Shown piece after piece: positions 7,703 to 16,047 of a stretch of 64,000 bases of DNA. A model generated the notes under the pieces. The model worked only from the letters and a program-made list of their open reading frames with translations. It had not been told where the DNA came from and ran no database searches. The first letter of the stretch is position 1. Each line of letters begins with the position of its first letter. The DNA is from Haloferula rosea. GTDB taxonomy: Bacteria > Verrucomicrobiota > Verrucomicrobiia > Verrucomicrobiales > Akkermansiaceae. Position numbers and translations under genes: made by a program. The DNA lies in the NCBI RefSeq assembly GCF_016595525.1, contig NZ_JAENII010000004.1, positions 248,001 through 312,000 of the forward strand, read 5' to 3'.

Positions 7703-9736
7703 TCAGAACATGGTGCGGACGCGGATTCCGAACTGCTGCGGGTCTCCGGGTGAGCCGGCGAAGATCTGCGGGTTGATGAAGGTGTAGTAGTTTTCATCGA
7801 GGAGGTTGCGGCCGTAGAGGGCTACGCTGAAGTGCTCGGTAATGTATCCGACTTCGGCATCCCAGGTGACGTAGGCATCCTGGGTGAAGGTGGTGTTGTT
7901 GGCCGCATCGAACCGGGTGGTGCCGGCGGCCCGGACGGAGGTCTGCACGTAGAATCCGCTCTGGAAGTCGTAGCGTGCTCCGAAGCTGCCGGTGTATTCG
8001 GGAACGAAGGGGACCTTGCGTCCGTCGTAGATTGCGCCGGTGAAGGGGTCGCTGAAGCGGTCGAACTCGGCATCGACGTAGCCGAAGCTACCGCGGAAGG
8101 TGAGTCCTTCCACCGGGGCCCATGCGCCGTCGATCTCGACGCCGCGTGAGGTGACTTCATCGGCATTCAGCACGACGAAGTCGGTCGAACGGGGAACGCC
8201 CTGGTTGAACTGGTAGTCATCGATCTGGTCCCAGAATCCGCGGACGCCGAAGCGCAGGTTGTAGGCGGGGCAGTCGTATTCAAGGCCGATTTCGTTGGAC
8301 CAATTCGTCTCACGGTCGAACTCGGCGATGAGCGGGTTGTCACTGTAGGCGGAGAATCCGCCGGGTTTGTTGCCGATGGAGCTGCGATAGAACAGGTCGA
8401 CGGCGGGATGGACGCTGTAGGTCACGCCGAGGGCCGGCGAGACGAACCATTCATCGCGGCTGCCGCGCACGATGTCGTCGGTCTGGAAGGGGGCGCGCTG
8501 GATCCGGTCGATTTCGGATTCGTGGTAGTCGACGCGCAGTCCGGCATCGATGGCGAGGGCATCGGTCGCCTGCCAGGTGAGGTTTCCGTAGCCGGCCAGG
8601 TTGAGCTGTTCGATGTCGAATCGGGTGGTTTCGACGAAGCCGGGGAAGAGCTGGCGCTCGGCGGTGCCGCGGTTGTCGATCCACATCTGGAAGAGCCCGG
8701 TGCGCCAGCGGATGTTCGAGTCGTCGGGCGAGCTGAAGCGGAATTCGTTGGAGACGAGGTCCTGCTTCTGCTGGATGGCCGAACGGGCGTCGCTGAATCC
8801 GTTGCCCGGTCCGAAGGGGCTGAGATCCAGATCGACGGTGGAGGGATCGAGGTCCCAGAACTGATAGCCGTGGATGCTCTCAAAGGTGCCTGAGTTGAGT
8901 GTCTTGCGGGTGTGGAGCGAGAGCTGATAGCGCTCGAGGTCGGTGACGCCCGGGTTGTCGGAAAAGACGGTGAAGGGGTCGGGAGAGAAGAGCGAACTCA
9001 GGCGCTGCGAGCCGTCGTCAATTTTCTCGGCAAAGAGTCGGAGGCGCAGTTCGGTGTCGTCGTCAGGGCGCCAGTAGAGGTTGAACAATCCGCCGGTGGC
9101 TCTGCGATCGTCGGTTTCGGTGCCGAGCAGGGGGTTGCGGATGAATCCGTCCCGCTGGTCATGGAAGAGCCGCACGCTGTAGCCGAAGTTCTCGCCAATG
9201 GGGCCGGAGGAGGCGCCGCGCAGGGCGAAGCGGTCGTAGGATCCGTATTCGGCCTCGAGCGAGTTCTGGAAGGTGTCGTTGAACCCCGGGGTGCGCATTT
9301 CGACCATGCCGGCGGGTGCATTCCGCCCGAAGTAGGGTCCGTGAGGGCCGCGGTGGACGCGCACTTCGTCGAGTTGCAGCATCTCGGAGGGGTAGGTGTA
9401 GGCATCGCCGAGCGGGAGGTCGTCGATGGTCATGCCCAGTGCGGGCGGGCCGAAGAAGAGGGTGTTGGTCGAACCACGCATGGCGACGACCTGGCCGTAG
9501 CCCCGGGAGTCGGCGGCGACGACGTGGAAGCCGGGGACAAGACCTGAGAGGTCGGCGAAGGATTCGGTCTGGAAGAGGTCGAGGGAGTCCCTGGAAAGCA
9601 CGCTGACGGCGGCGGGATCATCGTTCACCCGCTCGGCATCGACGATCGTGGGATCGAGCGACTCGAGGTCTTGAGCGAGGAGGGTCGGGGCAGTGAGGCC
9701 GAGGAGCAGCAGGGCGTGTCGGGAGGTCTGTAGCAT
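7703..9736 (-). CDS. TonB-dependent outer-membrane receptor
   Basis: A 677-residue protein. The start at 9736 (MLQTSRHALLLLGLTAPTLLA) gives a signal peptide. A plausible TonB box (PTIVDAERV) follows, then a plug domain with hallmark segments VAMRGSTNTLFFG and DEVRVHRGPHGPYFGRNAPAG, then a roughly 500-residue beta-barrel rich in alternating strands. It ends in Phe (FGIRVRTMF), as expected for BAM recognition. Closest in layout to TonB receptors of the siderophore/vitamin/small-aromatic type and not SusC, because no carboxypeptidase-like N-domain is present. The substrate is not readable. It is separated by 222 bp from the divergent PQQ gene at 9959 and followed by two PQQ propeller genes on its own strand. 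Confidence 0.92.
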   Translation of the reverse strand: MLQTSRHALLLLGLTAPTLLAQDLESLDPTIVDAERVNDDPAAVSVLSRDSLDLFQTESFADLSGLVPGFHVVAADSRGYGQVVAMRGSTNTLFFGPPALGMTIDDLPLGDAYTYPSEMLQLDEVRVHRGPHGPYFGRNAPAGMVEMRTPGFNDTFQNSLEAEYGSYDRFALRGASSGPIGENFGYSVRLFHDQRDGFIRNPLLGTETDDRRATGGLFNLYWRPDDDTELRLRLFAEKIDDGSQRLSSLFSPDPFTVFSDNPGVTDLERYQLSLHTRKTLNSGTFESIHGYQFWDLDPSTVDLDLSPFGPGNGFSDARSAIQQKQDLVSNEFRFSSPDDSNIRWRTGLFQMWIDNRGTAERQLFPGFVETTRFDIEQLNLAGYGNLTWQATDALAIDAGLRVDYHESEIDRIQRAPFQTDDIVRGSRDEWFVSPALGVTYSVHPAVDLFYRSSIGNKPGGFSAYSDNPLIAEFDRETNWSNEIGLEYDCPAYNLRFGVRGFWDQIDDYQFNQGVPRSTDFVVLNADEVTSRGVEIDGAWAPVEGLTFRGSFGYVDAEFDRFSDPFTGAIYDGRKVPFVPEYTGSFGARYDFQSGFYVQTSVRAAGTTRFDAANNTTFTQDAYVTWDAEVGYITEHFSVALYGRNLLDENYYTFINPQIFAGSPGDPQQFGIRVRTMF

Positions 9737-9958
9737 GTTGGGTTGGTTAGAAAAATGGATGCGGCAGTTTGGAGCGGGTCGGCAAGGGGTCAACTCCCTT
9801 GATGTGACGGGTCCACGACGGGTCGCAGCCGATGCGATACTTGAGGGGAGGGGTTTATTCTTTCGAGTTGTGTCATCACGAGGATTCGTGAGGGAACGGG
9901 AGACGGGGGTGGACCGGGGGACTTGCGCGGAGGAGGGAGTGGGCTAGTCTCTCGGATC

Positions 9959-11173
9959 ATGAAAATTTCCGCACTAATTTGCCTGCTTGGAGCTGGAGTG
10001 GTGGCATCGGCGCATGCCGGCGACTGGCCTCGTTACCTCGGGCCGGGTGGGGAGGCCAAGGTGGAGGGTTCGCTAGGTAAGTCATTCGCGCCGAAGGAAG
10101 TCTGGAAGGCGGATATCGGCAAGGGCTGCTCGGGCTTTGCCATCGCGGAGGGCAAGGCGGTGGTGATGGGCAACACGGGCGACAAGGACGTCGTGTGGTG
10201 CTTCGATGCCAGAAGCGGAAAGCTCGAGTGGAAGTATGAGTACGCGGAAGAACTCAACCCGAAGTTCTACGATGGCGGACCGAGTGTGACGCCCACGATT
10301 GATGCGGGCCGGGTTTACACGCTGAGTCGCACCGGAAACCTGTTCTGTCTCTCGCTGAAGGACGGCTCGGTGAAGTGGCACAAGCACTACCAGACGGATT
10401 TCGGGGGCAAGGCGCCGTCATGGGGTTTCGCGGCGGCACCCATCGTCCGGGGTGACGAGCTCTACTGCCTGCCCTGCGCGAAGGATGCGGCGGTCTATGT
10501 GCTGAACAAGGCGACCGGTGAGGTCAGCTGGAAGTTCGGCAAGGGCAAGACGAAGGCGGGATACGCGGCGCCGGTATTCTTCAAGTATCAGGGCAAGCAC
10601 GCGGTGGCGGTCTTCCACGGGCGCGAGTTGGTGACCTACGATTTGGACAACAATGGTGAGCCGCTCTTCAACTTCACATGGCGGACGTCCTATGACGTCA
10701 ATGCGAGCAACCCGCAGTTCCATGACGGCAAGATGTTCCTCGCCTCAGGCTACGGCATGGGCTACGTGGTGATCGATGTGTCGGGTGATAGCCCGGAGGT
10801 GCTTCACAAGGAAGAGGACACGCGCATGATCTTCCAGAACAGCGTGAGGATCGGGGACGACATCGTGGGGGTGTTCGGTGACAAGAACATCGACGCAGAA
10901 TTGATCCGGATGGAGCTGGGTAGTGGCAAGATCCACTGGCGTGAAAAGATGCCGGGAACCCGAGGCAGTTCGTTGATGGTGGGTGACCAGATGGTCATCC
11001 TCGCCGAAACCGGGGATTTGATCGCGGGAACGCCTTCCCTGAAAGGCTGGCAGGAGCTGGGACGGGCGAGGATTCTCCAGGACGGCAAGTGCTGGGCTCC
11101 GGTGGCCTATGCGGATGGCCTTGTCTTTGCCCGCACCAACAAGGGCGAAGCGGTCTGCGTGAAGGTGAAGTAG
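9959..11173 (+). CDS. Secreted PQQ-type beta-propeller protein
   Basis: A 404-residue protein with signal peptide MKISALICLLGAGVVASAHA followed by GDWPRYLGPGG, the N-terminal GDWP.Y.GP signature of this exported propeller subfamily. Blades are seen as FDARSGKLEWKYEY, SLKDGSVKWHKHY and LNKATGEVSWKFG. It is divergent from the TonB receptor, and the two may share the control region 9737-9958. It is the smallest of four related propellers in the window and has no extra domain. Its exact role is unknown; BamB-like scaffolds and quinoprotein-like enzymes share this fold, and I see no motif that decides between them. Confidence 0.85.
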   Translation: MKISALICLLGAGVVASAHAGDWPRYLGPGGEAKVEGSLGKSFAPKEVWKADIGKGCSGFAIAEGKAVVMGNTGDKDVVWCFDARSGKLEWKYEYAEELNPKFYDGGPSVTPTIDAGRVYTLSRTGNLFCLSLKDGSVKWHKHYQTDFGGKAPSWGFAAAPIVRGDELYCLPCAKDAAVYVLNKATGEVSWKFGKGKTKAGYAAPVFFKYQGKHAVAVFHGRELVTYDLDNNGEPLFNFTWRTSYDVNASNPQFHDGKMFLASGYGMGYVVIDVSGDSPEVLHKEEDTRMIFQNSVRIGDDIVGVFGDKNIDAELIRMELGSGKIHWREKMPGTRGSSLMVGDQMVILAETGDLIAGTPSLKGWQELGRARILQDGKCWAPVAYADGLVFARTNKGEAVCVKVK

Positions 11174-11246
11174 CGGGTCGTGCTTCCTTCCCCGGTGAGG
11201 TGCGGGATTCCCTTGCGCCTCGACCGATTGGCTCTTTGTTGCAGGT

Positions 11247-11609
11247 ATGGCAAAAAATGTACTCGGCGGTGATTTGCAGACCTGCTCCGGCAACCCGAAG
11301 ACGGGCTATTTCCGCGACGGCTGCTGCCACACCTCGGCGGAGGATCCGGGCATGCACACCATTTGTGCGGTGATGACCGAGGACTTCCTCGAGTTCACCA
11401 AGATGATGGGCAACGACCTGTCGACTCCGCGCCCCGAGTATGGATTCCCCGGGCTGAAGGCAGGGGACCGCTGGTGTCTGTGCCTGGAGCGCTGGAAGGA
11501 AGCGCTGAAATCAGGCAGTGCGCCGCCCGTCGTGCTGGAAGCGACCCACGCATCGGTGGTCGAATTCCTGGATCTGGAAACGCTGCGTGAGCGGGCGTGG
11601 CAGGGCTGA
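11247..11609 (+). CDS. DUF2237 family protein
   Basis: A 120-residue soluble protein with the full DUF2237 signature: NVLGGDLQTCSGNPKTGYFRDG, then GCCHTSAEDPGMHTICAVMT, then GNDLSTPRPEYGFPGLKAGDRWCLC. The conserved Cys residues (CC, C, WCLC) are present and suggest metal or redox chemistry, but no function is established for the family. Length is typical. It follows the PQQ gene by 73 bp on the same strand, with no visible terminator between. A convergent short peptide gene begins 6 bp beyond its stop. Confidence 0.9.
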   Translation: MAKNVLGGDLQTCSGNPKTGYFRDGCCHTSAEDPGMHTICAVMTEDFLEFTKMMGNDLSTPRPEYGFPGLKAGDRWCLCLERWKEALKSGSAPPVVLEATHASVVEFLDLETLRERAWQG

Positions 11610-11615
11610 GGAATA

Positions 11616-11723
11616 TCAGGCCCAGCCGAGCATGCGCATCACGTGCGTGAACGAGCCGATGAAGGCGATGATCAGGAGCACAATGAAGAGCTTGATGCTC
11701 AGTTCGATTTGCGAGCGGGTCAT
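11616..11723 (-). CDS. 35-residue single-pass membrane peptide
   Basis: The frame reads MTRSQIELSIKLFIVLLII then AFIGSFTHVMRMLGWA and stops. One strongly hydrophobic helix (about residues 9-25) is preceded by a short polar N-terminus. It sits in a 163-bp gap between DUF2237 and the PhoX-like gene, antisense to DUF2237 and in the same direction as PhoX, 49 bp below the PhoX stop. I do not recognise a family. Support comes only from the ATG, the clean TM-like composition and the snug spacing, so it may be a chance frame. Confidence 0.45.
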   Translation of the reverse strand: MTRSQIELSIKLFIVLLIIAFIGSFTHVMRMLGWA

Positions 11724-11772
11724 GGCGGCGGGGTTGTAGGGTGCGGTCGCGGTGGAGCCAAGAAAAATGAGG

Positions 11773-13125
11773 TCAGGTCCACGGGCCGGTGATCGCGAAG
11801 GTCAGGCCCATTCCCTGGAGGTTGACGAACATCCACTTGCCGTCGGGTGAGAAGCAGCAACCGGCGAACTCCGAGTTGTTTTTCGCGTTGCGGGCGAGGG
11901 TGTGGATTTTCCCTTCGGGAGTGACGCAGCGCACGTGCGTATGGCTTGCGAACGAGCTGTCGACGAGGTCTTCGCAAACGACGACACCCCCCCAAGGCGC
12001 GGGGCAAAGGTTGTCGCCATTGGTCAGGATGTCGTCTGCGGTCGACTGCAGGAAGAGCTCGAGGCGGTCGTGGCTTTCGGCAGACCCGGATGGATGAAGG
12101 CGGAACAACTGACCGCGCCGGTCCGGACCGCCATCCGTACAGCAGATGAAGATGCCCTCGTCGCTGAAGTGGATGCCCTCGCCACGGGCAAAGCGTGCTG
12201 CGCCCGCTTCAAAGCCGCGGAAACGGAGGTCGTCGAGGGGGGCTTCGGGATTGTCGACATCGATCCAAGTCACCTTCATCGATTCGCCTTCTTTCGGCCA
12301 AGTGGCCGCCGGGTTGTAGTTGCGCAGGTCCGCGCTGGGTCGATCGATGACCGCCAGCGCCTGCAGTTGCCCGCGCGTGAAGTCCCTGGGGGTTTCGGGG
12401 ACAAAGCGGTAGAGCAGGCCGTCCGTCCGGTCTTCGGTCAGGTAGAGGATCCCGGTGGCGGGATCGAGGGCAACGGCTTCATGGCGGAATCGTCCCAGCG
12501 CCTTGAGCGCGACCGCCTTCTGCAATCCGGGCGTCTCGGTCGCCTCCACCTCGAAACACCAGCCGTGCTTGCGTCCGCGCGGCGTATTCAGATCCGCGGG
12601 TTCCTCACAGGTGATCCAGGAGCCCCATGGCATCGGCCCGCCCGCGCAGTTGCGATCGGTGCCGGTAAGCGAGAGGAATTCGGCCACCGTCTCGCCGGTC
12701 GCGGGGTCGAAGACGAGGTTGGTGGTGCCGCCGAGGTGGGGCTGACGACCGCCCTCGCCCGGGTCGTGGCTGAGTGTGGGGTCGATCGATGACGGCAGCT
12801 TCAGGTTGTTCTCGAAGGGACCGAGGCGGGTCATGGCCAGGGCTAGCTCGTGGTTGCGCACCAGCACGACCTTGCCGTCCTTGCCGGCGAATGCAGCCAT
12901 CCCATCCGGTTTGCCCGGGGTCTTCAAACCGTCGGTCATGGTCTGGCCAGCGCGCGAGATCACGCGGTAGGTGAATCCTTCCGGCAGGTCGAGCAGGCCG
13001 GCGGGATCCGGCTTCAGCGGCCCGAGCGGCGAGATCACCCGGTCGGTCCCGGCAGCTCGGGAGTACTGCTGGAGGCTGGCAAAGGCGAGGCTGGTGGTAG
13101 CAAGGAAGCGGCGACGGCTGATCAT
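11773..13125 (-). CDS. PhoX-like phosphatase family protein (DUF839), Tat-exported
   Basis: A 450-residue protein with a twin-arginine signal (MISRRRFLATTSLAFASL). The DUF839/PhoX core is clear: GTDRNCAGGPMPWGSWITCEE around residue 155 carries the Cys and acidic residues conserved in PhoX, and FRHEAVALDPATGILYLTED follows. PhoX enzymes are monomeric periplasmic alkaline phosphatases using Ca and Fe cofactors. This protein is shorter than classical PhoX (about 600 residues), so it belongs to the compact DUF839 branch, whose activity is less certain. No Pho box is evident upstream. It is divergent from the Pro/Ala-rich gene, with repeats in the shared 231-bp gap. Confidence 0.82.
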   Translation of the reverse strand: MISRRRFLATTSLAFASLQQYSRAAGTDRVISPLGPLKPDPAGLLDLPEGFTYRVISRAGQTMTDGLKTPGKPDGMAAFAGKDGKVVLVRNHELALAMTRLGPFENNLKLPSSIDPTLSHDPGEGGRQPHLGGTTNLVFDPATGETVAEFLSLTGTDRNCAGGPMPWGSWITCEEPADLNTPRGRKHGWCFEVEATETPGLQKAVALKALGRFRHEAVALDPATGILYLTEDRTDGLLYRFVPETPRDFTRGQLQALAVIDRPSADLRNYNPAATWPKEGESMKVTWIDVDNPEAPLDDLRFRGFEAGAARFARGEGIHFSDEGIFICCTDGGPDRRGQLFRLHPSGSAESHDRLELFLQSTADDILTNGDNLCPAPWGGVVVCEDLVDSSFASHTHVRCVTPEGKIHTLARNAKNNSEFAGCCFSPDGKWMFVNLQGMGLTFAITGPWT

Positions 13126-13155
13126 GGTGACGGGCGAGAAGATGTTGTTTTGAAC

Positions 13156-13215
13156 GAGGGGAGTCGACCCCTCCTATCGGGCGAAATCGCCAGACTGGCT
13201 CACGAAATCGTCAGA
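13156..13215. repeat. Inverted and direct repeats in the divergent PhoX/Pro-Ala control region
   Basis: An inverted repeat GAGGGG-AGTCGA-CCCCTC occupies 13156-13173. Two 13-nt direct repeats, CGAAATCG(C/T)CAGA, lie at 13182-13194 and 13203-13215, 21 bp apart start to start, which is two helical turns. The first overlaps a near-palindrome GGCGAAATCGCC. The layout fits an operator, but the protein that would bind it is unknown. Confidence 0.35.
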
Positions 13216-13356
13216 GAGGCATGAATTTCCCGTGGTCAGCATGTGAGCACCTTGTGATTACGTGTTTTTCCCTTGTGAGATGGAGGTTTGACACGCCCCC
13301 GGCGCCAGTGTTTTTTCCTCCCTACACAAAATCCCTACTCCCTTCTTCCTGTCAGT

Positions 13357-14043
13357 ATGAGCGATAACGAAAACCCGCCCTCGAAGCAGACTTCGAGCGT
13401 GCCACTTAAAAAAGAAACCGTCCGTGTGACCCTCAAGGCCGCTGACGCTCCCGCCGCATCGCCTGCAGGCGCTCCTCCGGCTCCTGCCGCGCCGAAGCCA
13501 ACCGTGGCTGGCCCGCCGAAACCGCCGACTCCGAGCGCTCCGGCTGCACCAAGTGCACCCAAGCCTCCGACCCCTACGGCCCCTGTAGCGACGGTGGGTC
13601 CACCAAAGGCGCCGGCACCCGCTCCTACCATTCCTCTCAAGACCGCTGCGGGCACCACGACCGGTGCTCCTGCTCCGGCTCCGACAATCAAGCTGAATGC
13701 TCCGGCGACCGCTCCTGCAAAGCCCGGTGCACCAACCGCCCCGGCTCCAGGTGGCGCCCCAGCTCCCGGTCCGACCATCGCGCTTCCCAAAGCGACCGTG
13801 CAGCTGAATCCTCCGACTCAGCCACTCGGCACCCAAGCGCCTGCGGCTTCGCAAATGGCGACCATGCCGGTGAGCGAGGAAGAAGACGAAAGCGGCGCCA
13901 GCCCATTGGTCAGCGCCCTCGCCGTGCTCGGCTTCCTCGGCGCTGCTGCGGTGATCGCCATCCAGCTCATGACCGCCAACGTCTGGCTCACCAAGGATGA
14001 TCAAGGTGCGCCGCGCGACGCCGATTGGGGCCGCTTGTTCTAA
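13357..14043 (+). CDS. Pro/Ala-rich single-pass membrane protein
   Basis: A 228-residue protein. Residues 1-165 are almost entirely Pro, Ala, Thr and Lys (APPAPAAPKPTVAGPPKPP-like runs), forming an extended low-complexity domain. Near residue 185 there is one TM helix (SPLVSALAVLGFLGAAAVIAIQLM), followed by a short tail. The start MSDNENPPSKQTSS at 13357 is chosen because an upstream extension adds only an atypical stretch. A similar Pro-rich cytoplasmic arm is seen in TonB-like and periplasm-spanning proteins, but there is no TonB C-terminal fold here. The next gene, 21 bp on, is a 55-residue partner and the pair ends at a terminator, so they form a two-gene operon. Function unknown. Confidence 0.72.
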   Translation: MSDNENPPSKQTSSVPLKKETVRVTLKAADAPAASPAGAPPAPAAPKPTVAGPPKPPTPSAPAAPSAPKPPTPTAPVATVGPPKAPAPAPTIPLKTAAGTTTGAPAPAPTIKLNAPATAPAKPGAPTAPAPGGAPAPGPTIALPKATVQLNPPTQPLGTQAPAASQMATMPVSEEEDESGASPLVSALAVLGFLGAAAVIAIQLMTANVWLTKDDQGAPRDADWGRLF

Positions 14044-14064
14044 ACCATCCAACTGAATTTCATC

Positions 14065-14232
14065 ATGGTTGCACCTATCATTACCCTTCTGCTCGCTGGA
14101 GCCGTTGCGTTCCTTGCCTTCAAGACCAGCACGGTCCCGACCGGCATGGAAGATGCCGGAGCCCCGGCACCCGTCGAAGCCCCAGCCGCGGATGAACCCG
14201 TGGATGAGGAGCCCGCTGAAGAAAGCGAGTAA
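14065..14232 (+). CDS. 55-residue membrane-anchored acidic peptide
   Basis: The frame begins MVAPIITLLLAGAVAFLAFK, a TM helix, then has a short linker and a strongly acidic Pro/Ala/Glu tail ending in EEPAEESE. It follows the Pro/Ala-rich protein by 21 bp and is directly followed by a rho-independent terminator, so it is probably translated from the same transcript. The basic/Pro-rich upstream partner and this acidic tail could bind each other by charge. That is inference. Confidence 0.65.
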   Translation: MVAPIITLLLAGAVAFLAFKTSTVPTGMEDAGAPAPVEAPAADEPVDEEPAEESE

Positions 14233-14252
14233 ATCGACCCGATTGATCTCTC

Positions 14253-14289
14253 AGCGTCCGATCCCTCTCAGGGTCGGGCGCTCTTTTTT
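14253..14289 (+). terminator. Rho-independent terminator
   Basis: The stem AGCGtCCGAtCCC pairs with GGGtCGGgCGCT around a short TCTCA loop, followed by a run of seven T. It ends the two-gene operon above it. Confidence 0.85.
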
Positions 14290-14363
14290 TGCCCGGACAT
14301 CCCATCATCCGACGAATCACCAGTTGCAAATGAGATGCTGTCGCAATAAAGAGCGGCAGCGAC

Positions 14364-15230
14364 ATGATTTGGGAGCGATGGATGGGCATGGGAGGACTGG
14401 ACTGCTGGCGGATGCGCGGGCGGGTGACGAAGGGAGCGAGCCAGTGGCAGGCCCGGGTGGATGGGGAGGTGTGGCTGTGGCTCAATCGTAGTGGGGAGGG
14501 GATCATCTGGGGGAAGGAGGACCGGATGTTCCTACGCCCGGGCATGTATGCGATCTTTGGCGAGGACCAGTCCGAGCGCTGGCGCTGGACGCGCCTCCCG
14601 GGAGAACACGAGGTGGAAGTGGTTGTCATTTCGAGGGCTTGGCTGGCCCGTCGCATCGGAGATGGGATCTCACGCATCCACCCGGATTTCGCCAGCTGGT
14701 TGACCGGCGGTGGTAGGATGGCCTTCGCAGGTCTGATGACGGGGCCGGAGAAGAATCTGGCGGATCGTCTCAGCATCCTGAAGCCCGACGACGAAGGGGG
14801 GCCCTTGCTGGTCGAATCGCGCGTCCTTGAATGGGCGGCGCTCCGTCTATTCCGGCGCCAGCGCTGGGATCCGGGAGCCGGCTTCTGCCAGCGCGTCGGG
14901 CGGGCGAAGGGGGTGGAGCGGGCGCTTCTCGTGCTCCGCCAGCAGCTCGATCAGAGCCTCGATCTGAAGGCCCTGGGCAAGCAGTGCGGCGTGTCACCCA
15001 CCCACCTCAGTCGGCTGGTGAAGAAGGAAACCGGGATGACCTTGCGCGAGCATCAGCGTCGCCTCCGGATCTCGCATGCCTGCGACCGCCTGAGGGCGGG
15101 GGAGAGCGTGACCGATGCTGCTTTGGAAGTCGGCTATCAGAGCCTGAGCCACTTCGCCAAGGCCTTCCGCGAGGTGACCGGGAAGAGCCCGCGCGAGTGG
15201 CGGGGCGATCCGCGTCCGGGTGGGGATTGA
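14364..15230 (+). CDS. AraC-family transcriptional regulator
   Basis: A 288-residue protein. The C-terminal 100 residues hold the two helix-turn-helix motifs of AraC/XylS: LDLKALGKQCGVSPTHLSRL (first HTH) and VTDAALEVGYQSLSHFAKAF followed by REVTGKSPREWR (second HTH and family signature). The first 170 residues are a sensor domain with cupin-like character (VWLWLNRSGEGIIWG ... GMYAIFGEDQSERWRW). The ligand is unknown. It stands alone, 131 bp after the Pro/Ala operon, with its stop four bases from the end of the opposite-strand pseudopilin gene. Probable targets are neighbouring divergent genes or itself. Confidence 0.9.
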   Translation: MIWERWMGMGGLDCWRMRGRVTKGASQWQARVDGEVWLWLNRSGEGIIWGKEDRMFLRPGMYAIFGEDQSERWRWTRLPGEHEVEVVVISRAWLARRIGDGISRIHPDFASWLTGGGRMAFAGLMTGPEKNLADRLSILKPDDEGGPLLVESRVLEWAALRLFRRQRWDPGAGFCQRVGRAKGVERALLVLRQQLDQSLDLKALGKQCGVSPTHLSRLVKKETGMTLREHQRRLRISHACDRLRAGESVTDAALEVGYQSLSHFAKAFREVTGKSPREWRGDPRPGGD

Positions 15231-15234
15231 CGCT

Positions 15235-16047
15235 TCAGCGGTCCACGCTGACGACGAAGTCCGGGTCGTTCGCCCGGGCCGCCTGGTTGGACCAGCGTCG
15301 CATGTCCCGGAGTTCTTCCTCATCGAGCAGCTCGACGTTGCCCCCCAGCATGGCGACCACCGCCTTGCCGTCCCATCGGAAGTCGACGAATCCGTGGTCG
15401 GATGCCGCCAGCTTGGGGTCGAACCCGGCCGATGACCAATCGGGTGCCAGGGTGTTGGGTGCGCGCACCTCGAAGTTTCCGACTCCGTCGTCTCCCCCGC
15501 CATGGCGCGCGGAAGCGAACACGACCAGCTTGGCTGGCTCGACGGCCTGGGATATACGTGAAACATAGTATTTCCCAAGGGCGGCTTCGAGTCTGGGGGA
15601 TGGGCGCAGGGGTGAACCCGATCCGTAGTGACCCCCCACGTAAACGGCGTTGATGCCGAGATTCGGGCGAACGCTGACGAGGTAGTCGCTGTTGTCGGCT
15701 TCGAGGAATCGCTCGTGCCCATTGCAGAGCAGGATGCCTTCGGGCTGCGGCATGTAGGGTGTGAGGCGCCAGGGGTACCTCGCGTTGATGGGGTGGTGGA
15801 GGATTTCCCCGTCGAGGTTGGTCGCCTCCGGGTCACTCCGGTATCCGGGCATGAGGCGACCGGAATGGTCCGAAGCATGGGTGAGGTAGGCGGTGGCGAG
15901 ATTCCGAGCGGCGTTCAGCTCGGTCGTCATGCGCGCCTTGTCCATGACCTTGGTGTAGCCGGCGAAGCCGAGGGAGCTCAGGGTGATCACCAGCACGATG
16001 ACGATCATGAGTTCGACGAGGGTGAAGCCCTTGAGTGAGTGTTTCAT
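15235..16047 (-). CDS. Type II secretion/type IV pilin-like pseudopilin (H-X9-DG type)
   Basis: A 270-residue protein with prepilin leader MKHSLKGFTLVELMIVIVLV; Gly7-Phe8 is the peptidase/methylation site and Glu12 is the conserved +5 Glu. The C-terminal region has HGFVDFRWDGKAVVAMLGG, a variant of the H-X9-DG-like element found in large families of Verrucomicrobia/Planctomycete pseudopilins. The start at 16047 overlaps the previous gene's stop (ATGA), so it is translationally coupled. It is the last gene of a four-gene operon with DUF6607, PEP-CTERM and a secreted protein. No pilus assembly ATPase is present in the window. Confidence 0.85.
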   Translation of the reverse strand: MKHSLKGFTLVELMIVIVLVITLSSLGFAGYTKVMDKARMTTELNAARNLATAYLTHASDHSGRLMPGYRSDPEATNLDGEILHHPINARYPWRLTPYMPQPEGILLCNGHERFLEADNSDYLVSVRPNLGINAVYVGGHYGSGSPLRPSPRLEAALGKYYVSRISQAVEPAKLVVFASARHGGGDDGVGNFEVRAPNTLAPDWSSAGFDPKLAASDHGFVDFRWDGKAVVAMLGGNVELLDEEELRDMRRWSNQAARANDPDFVVSVDR

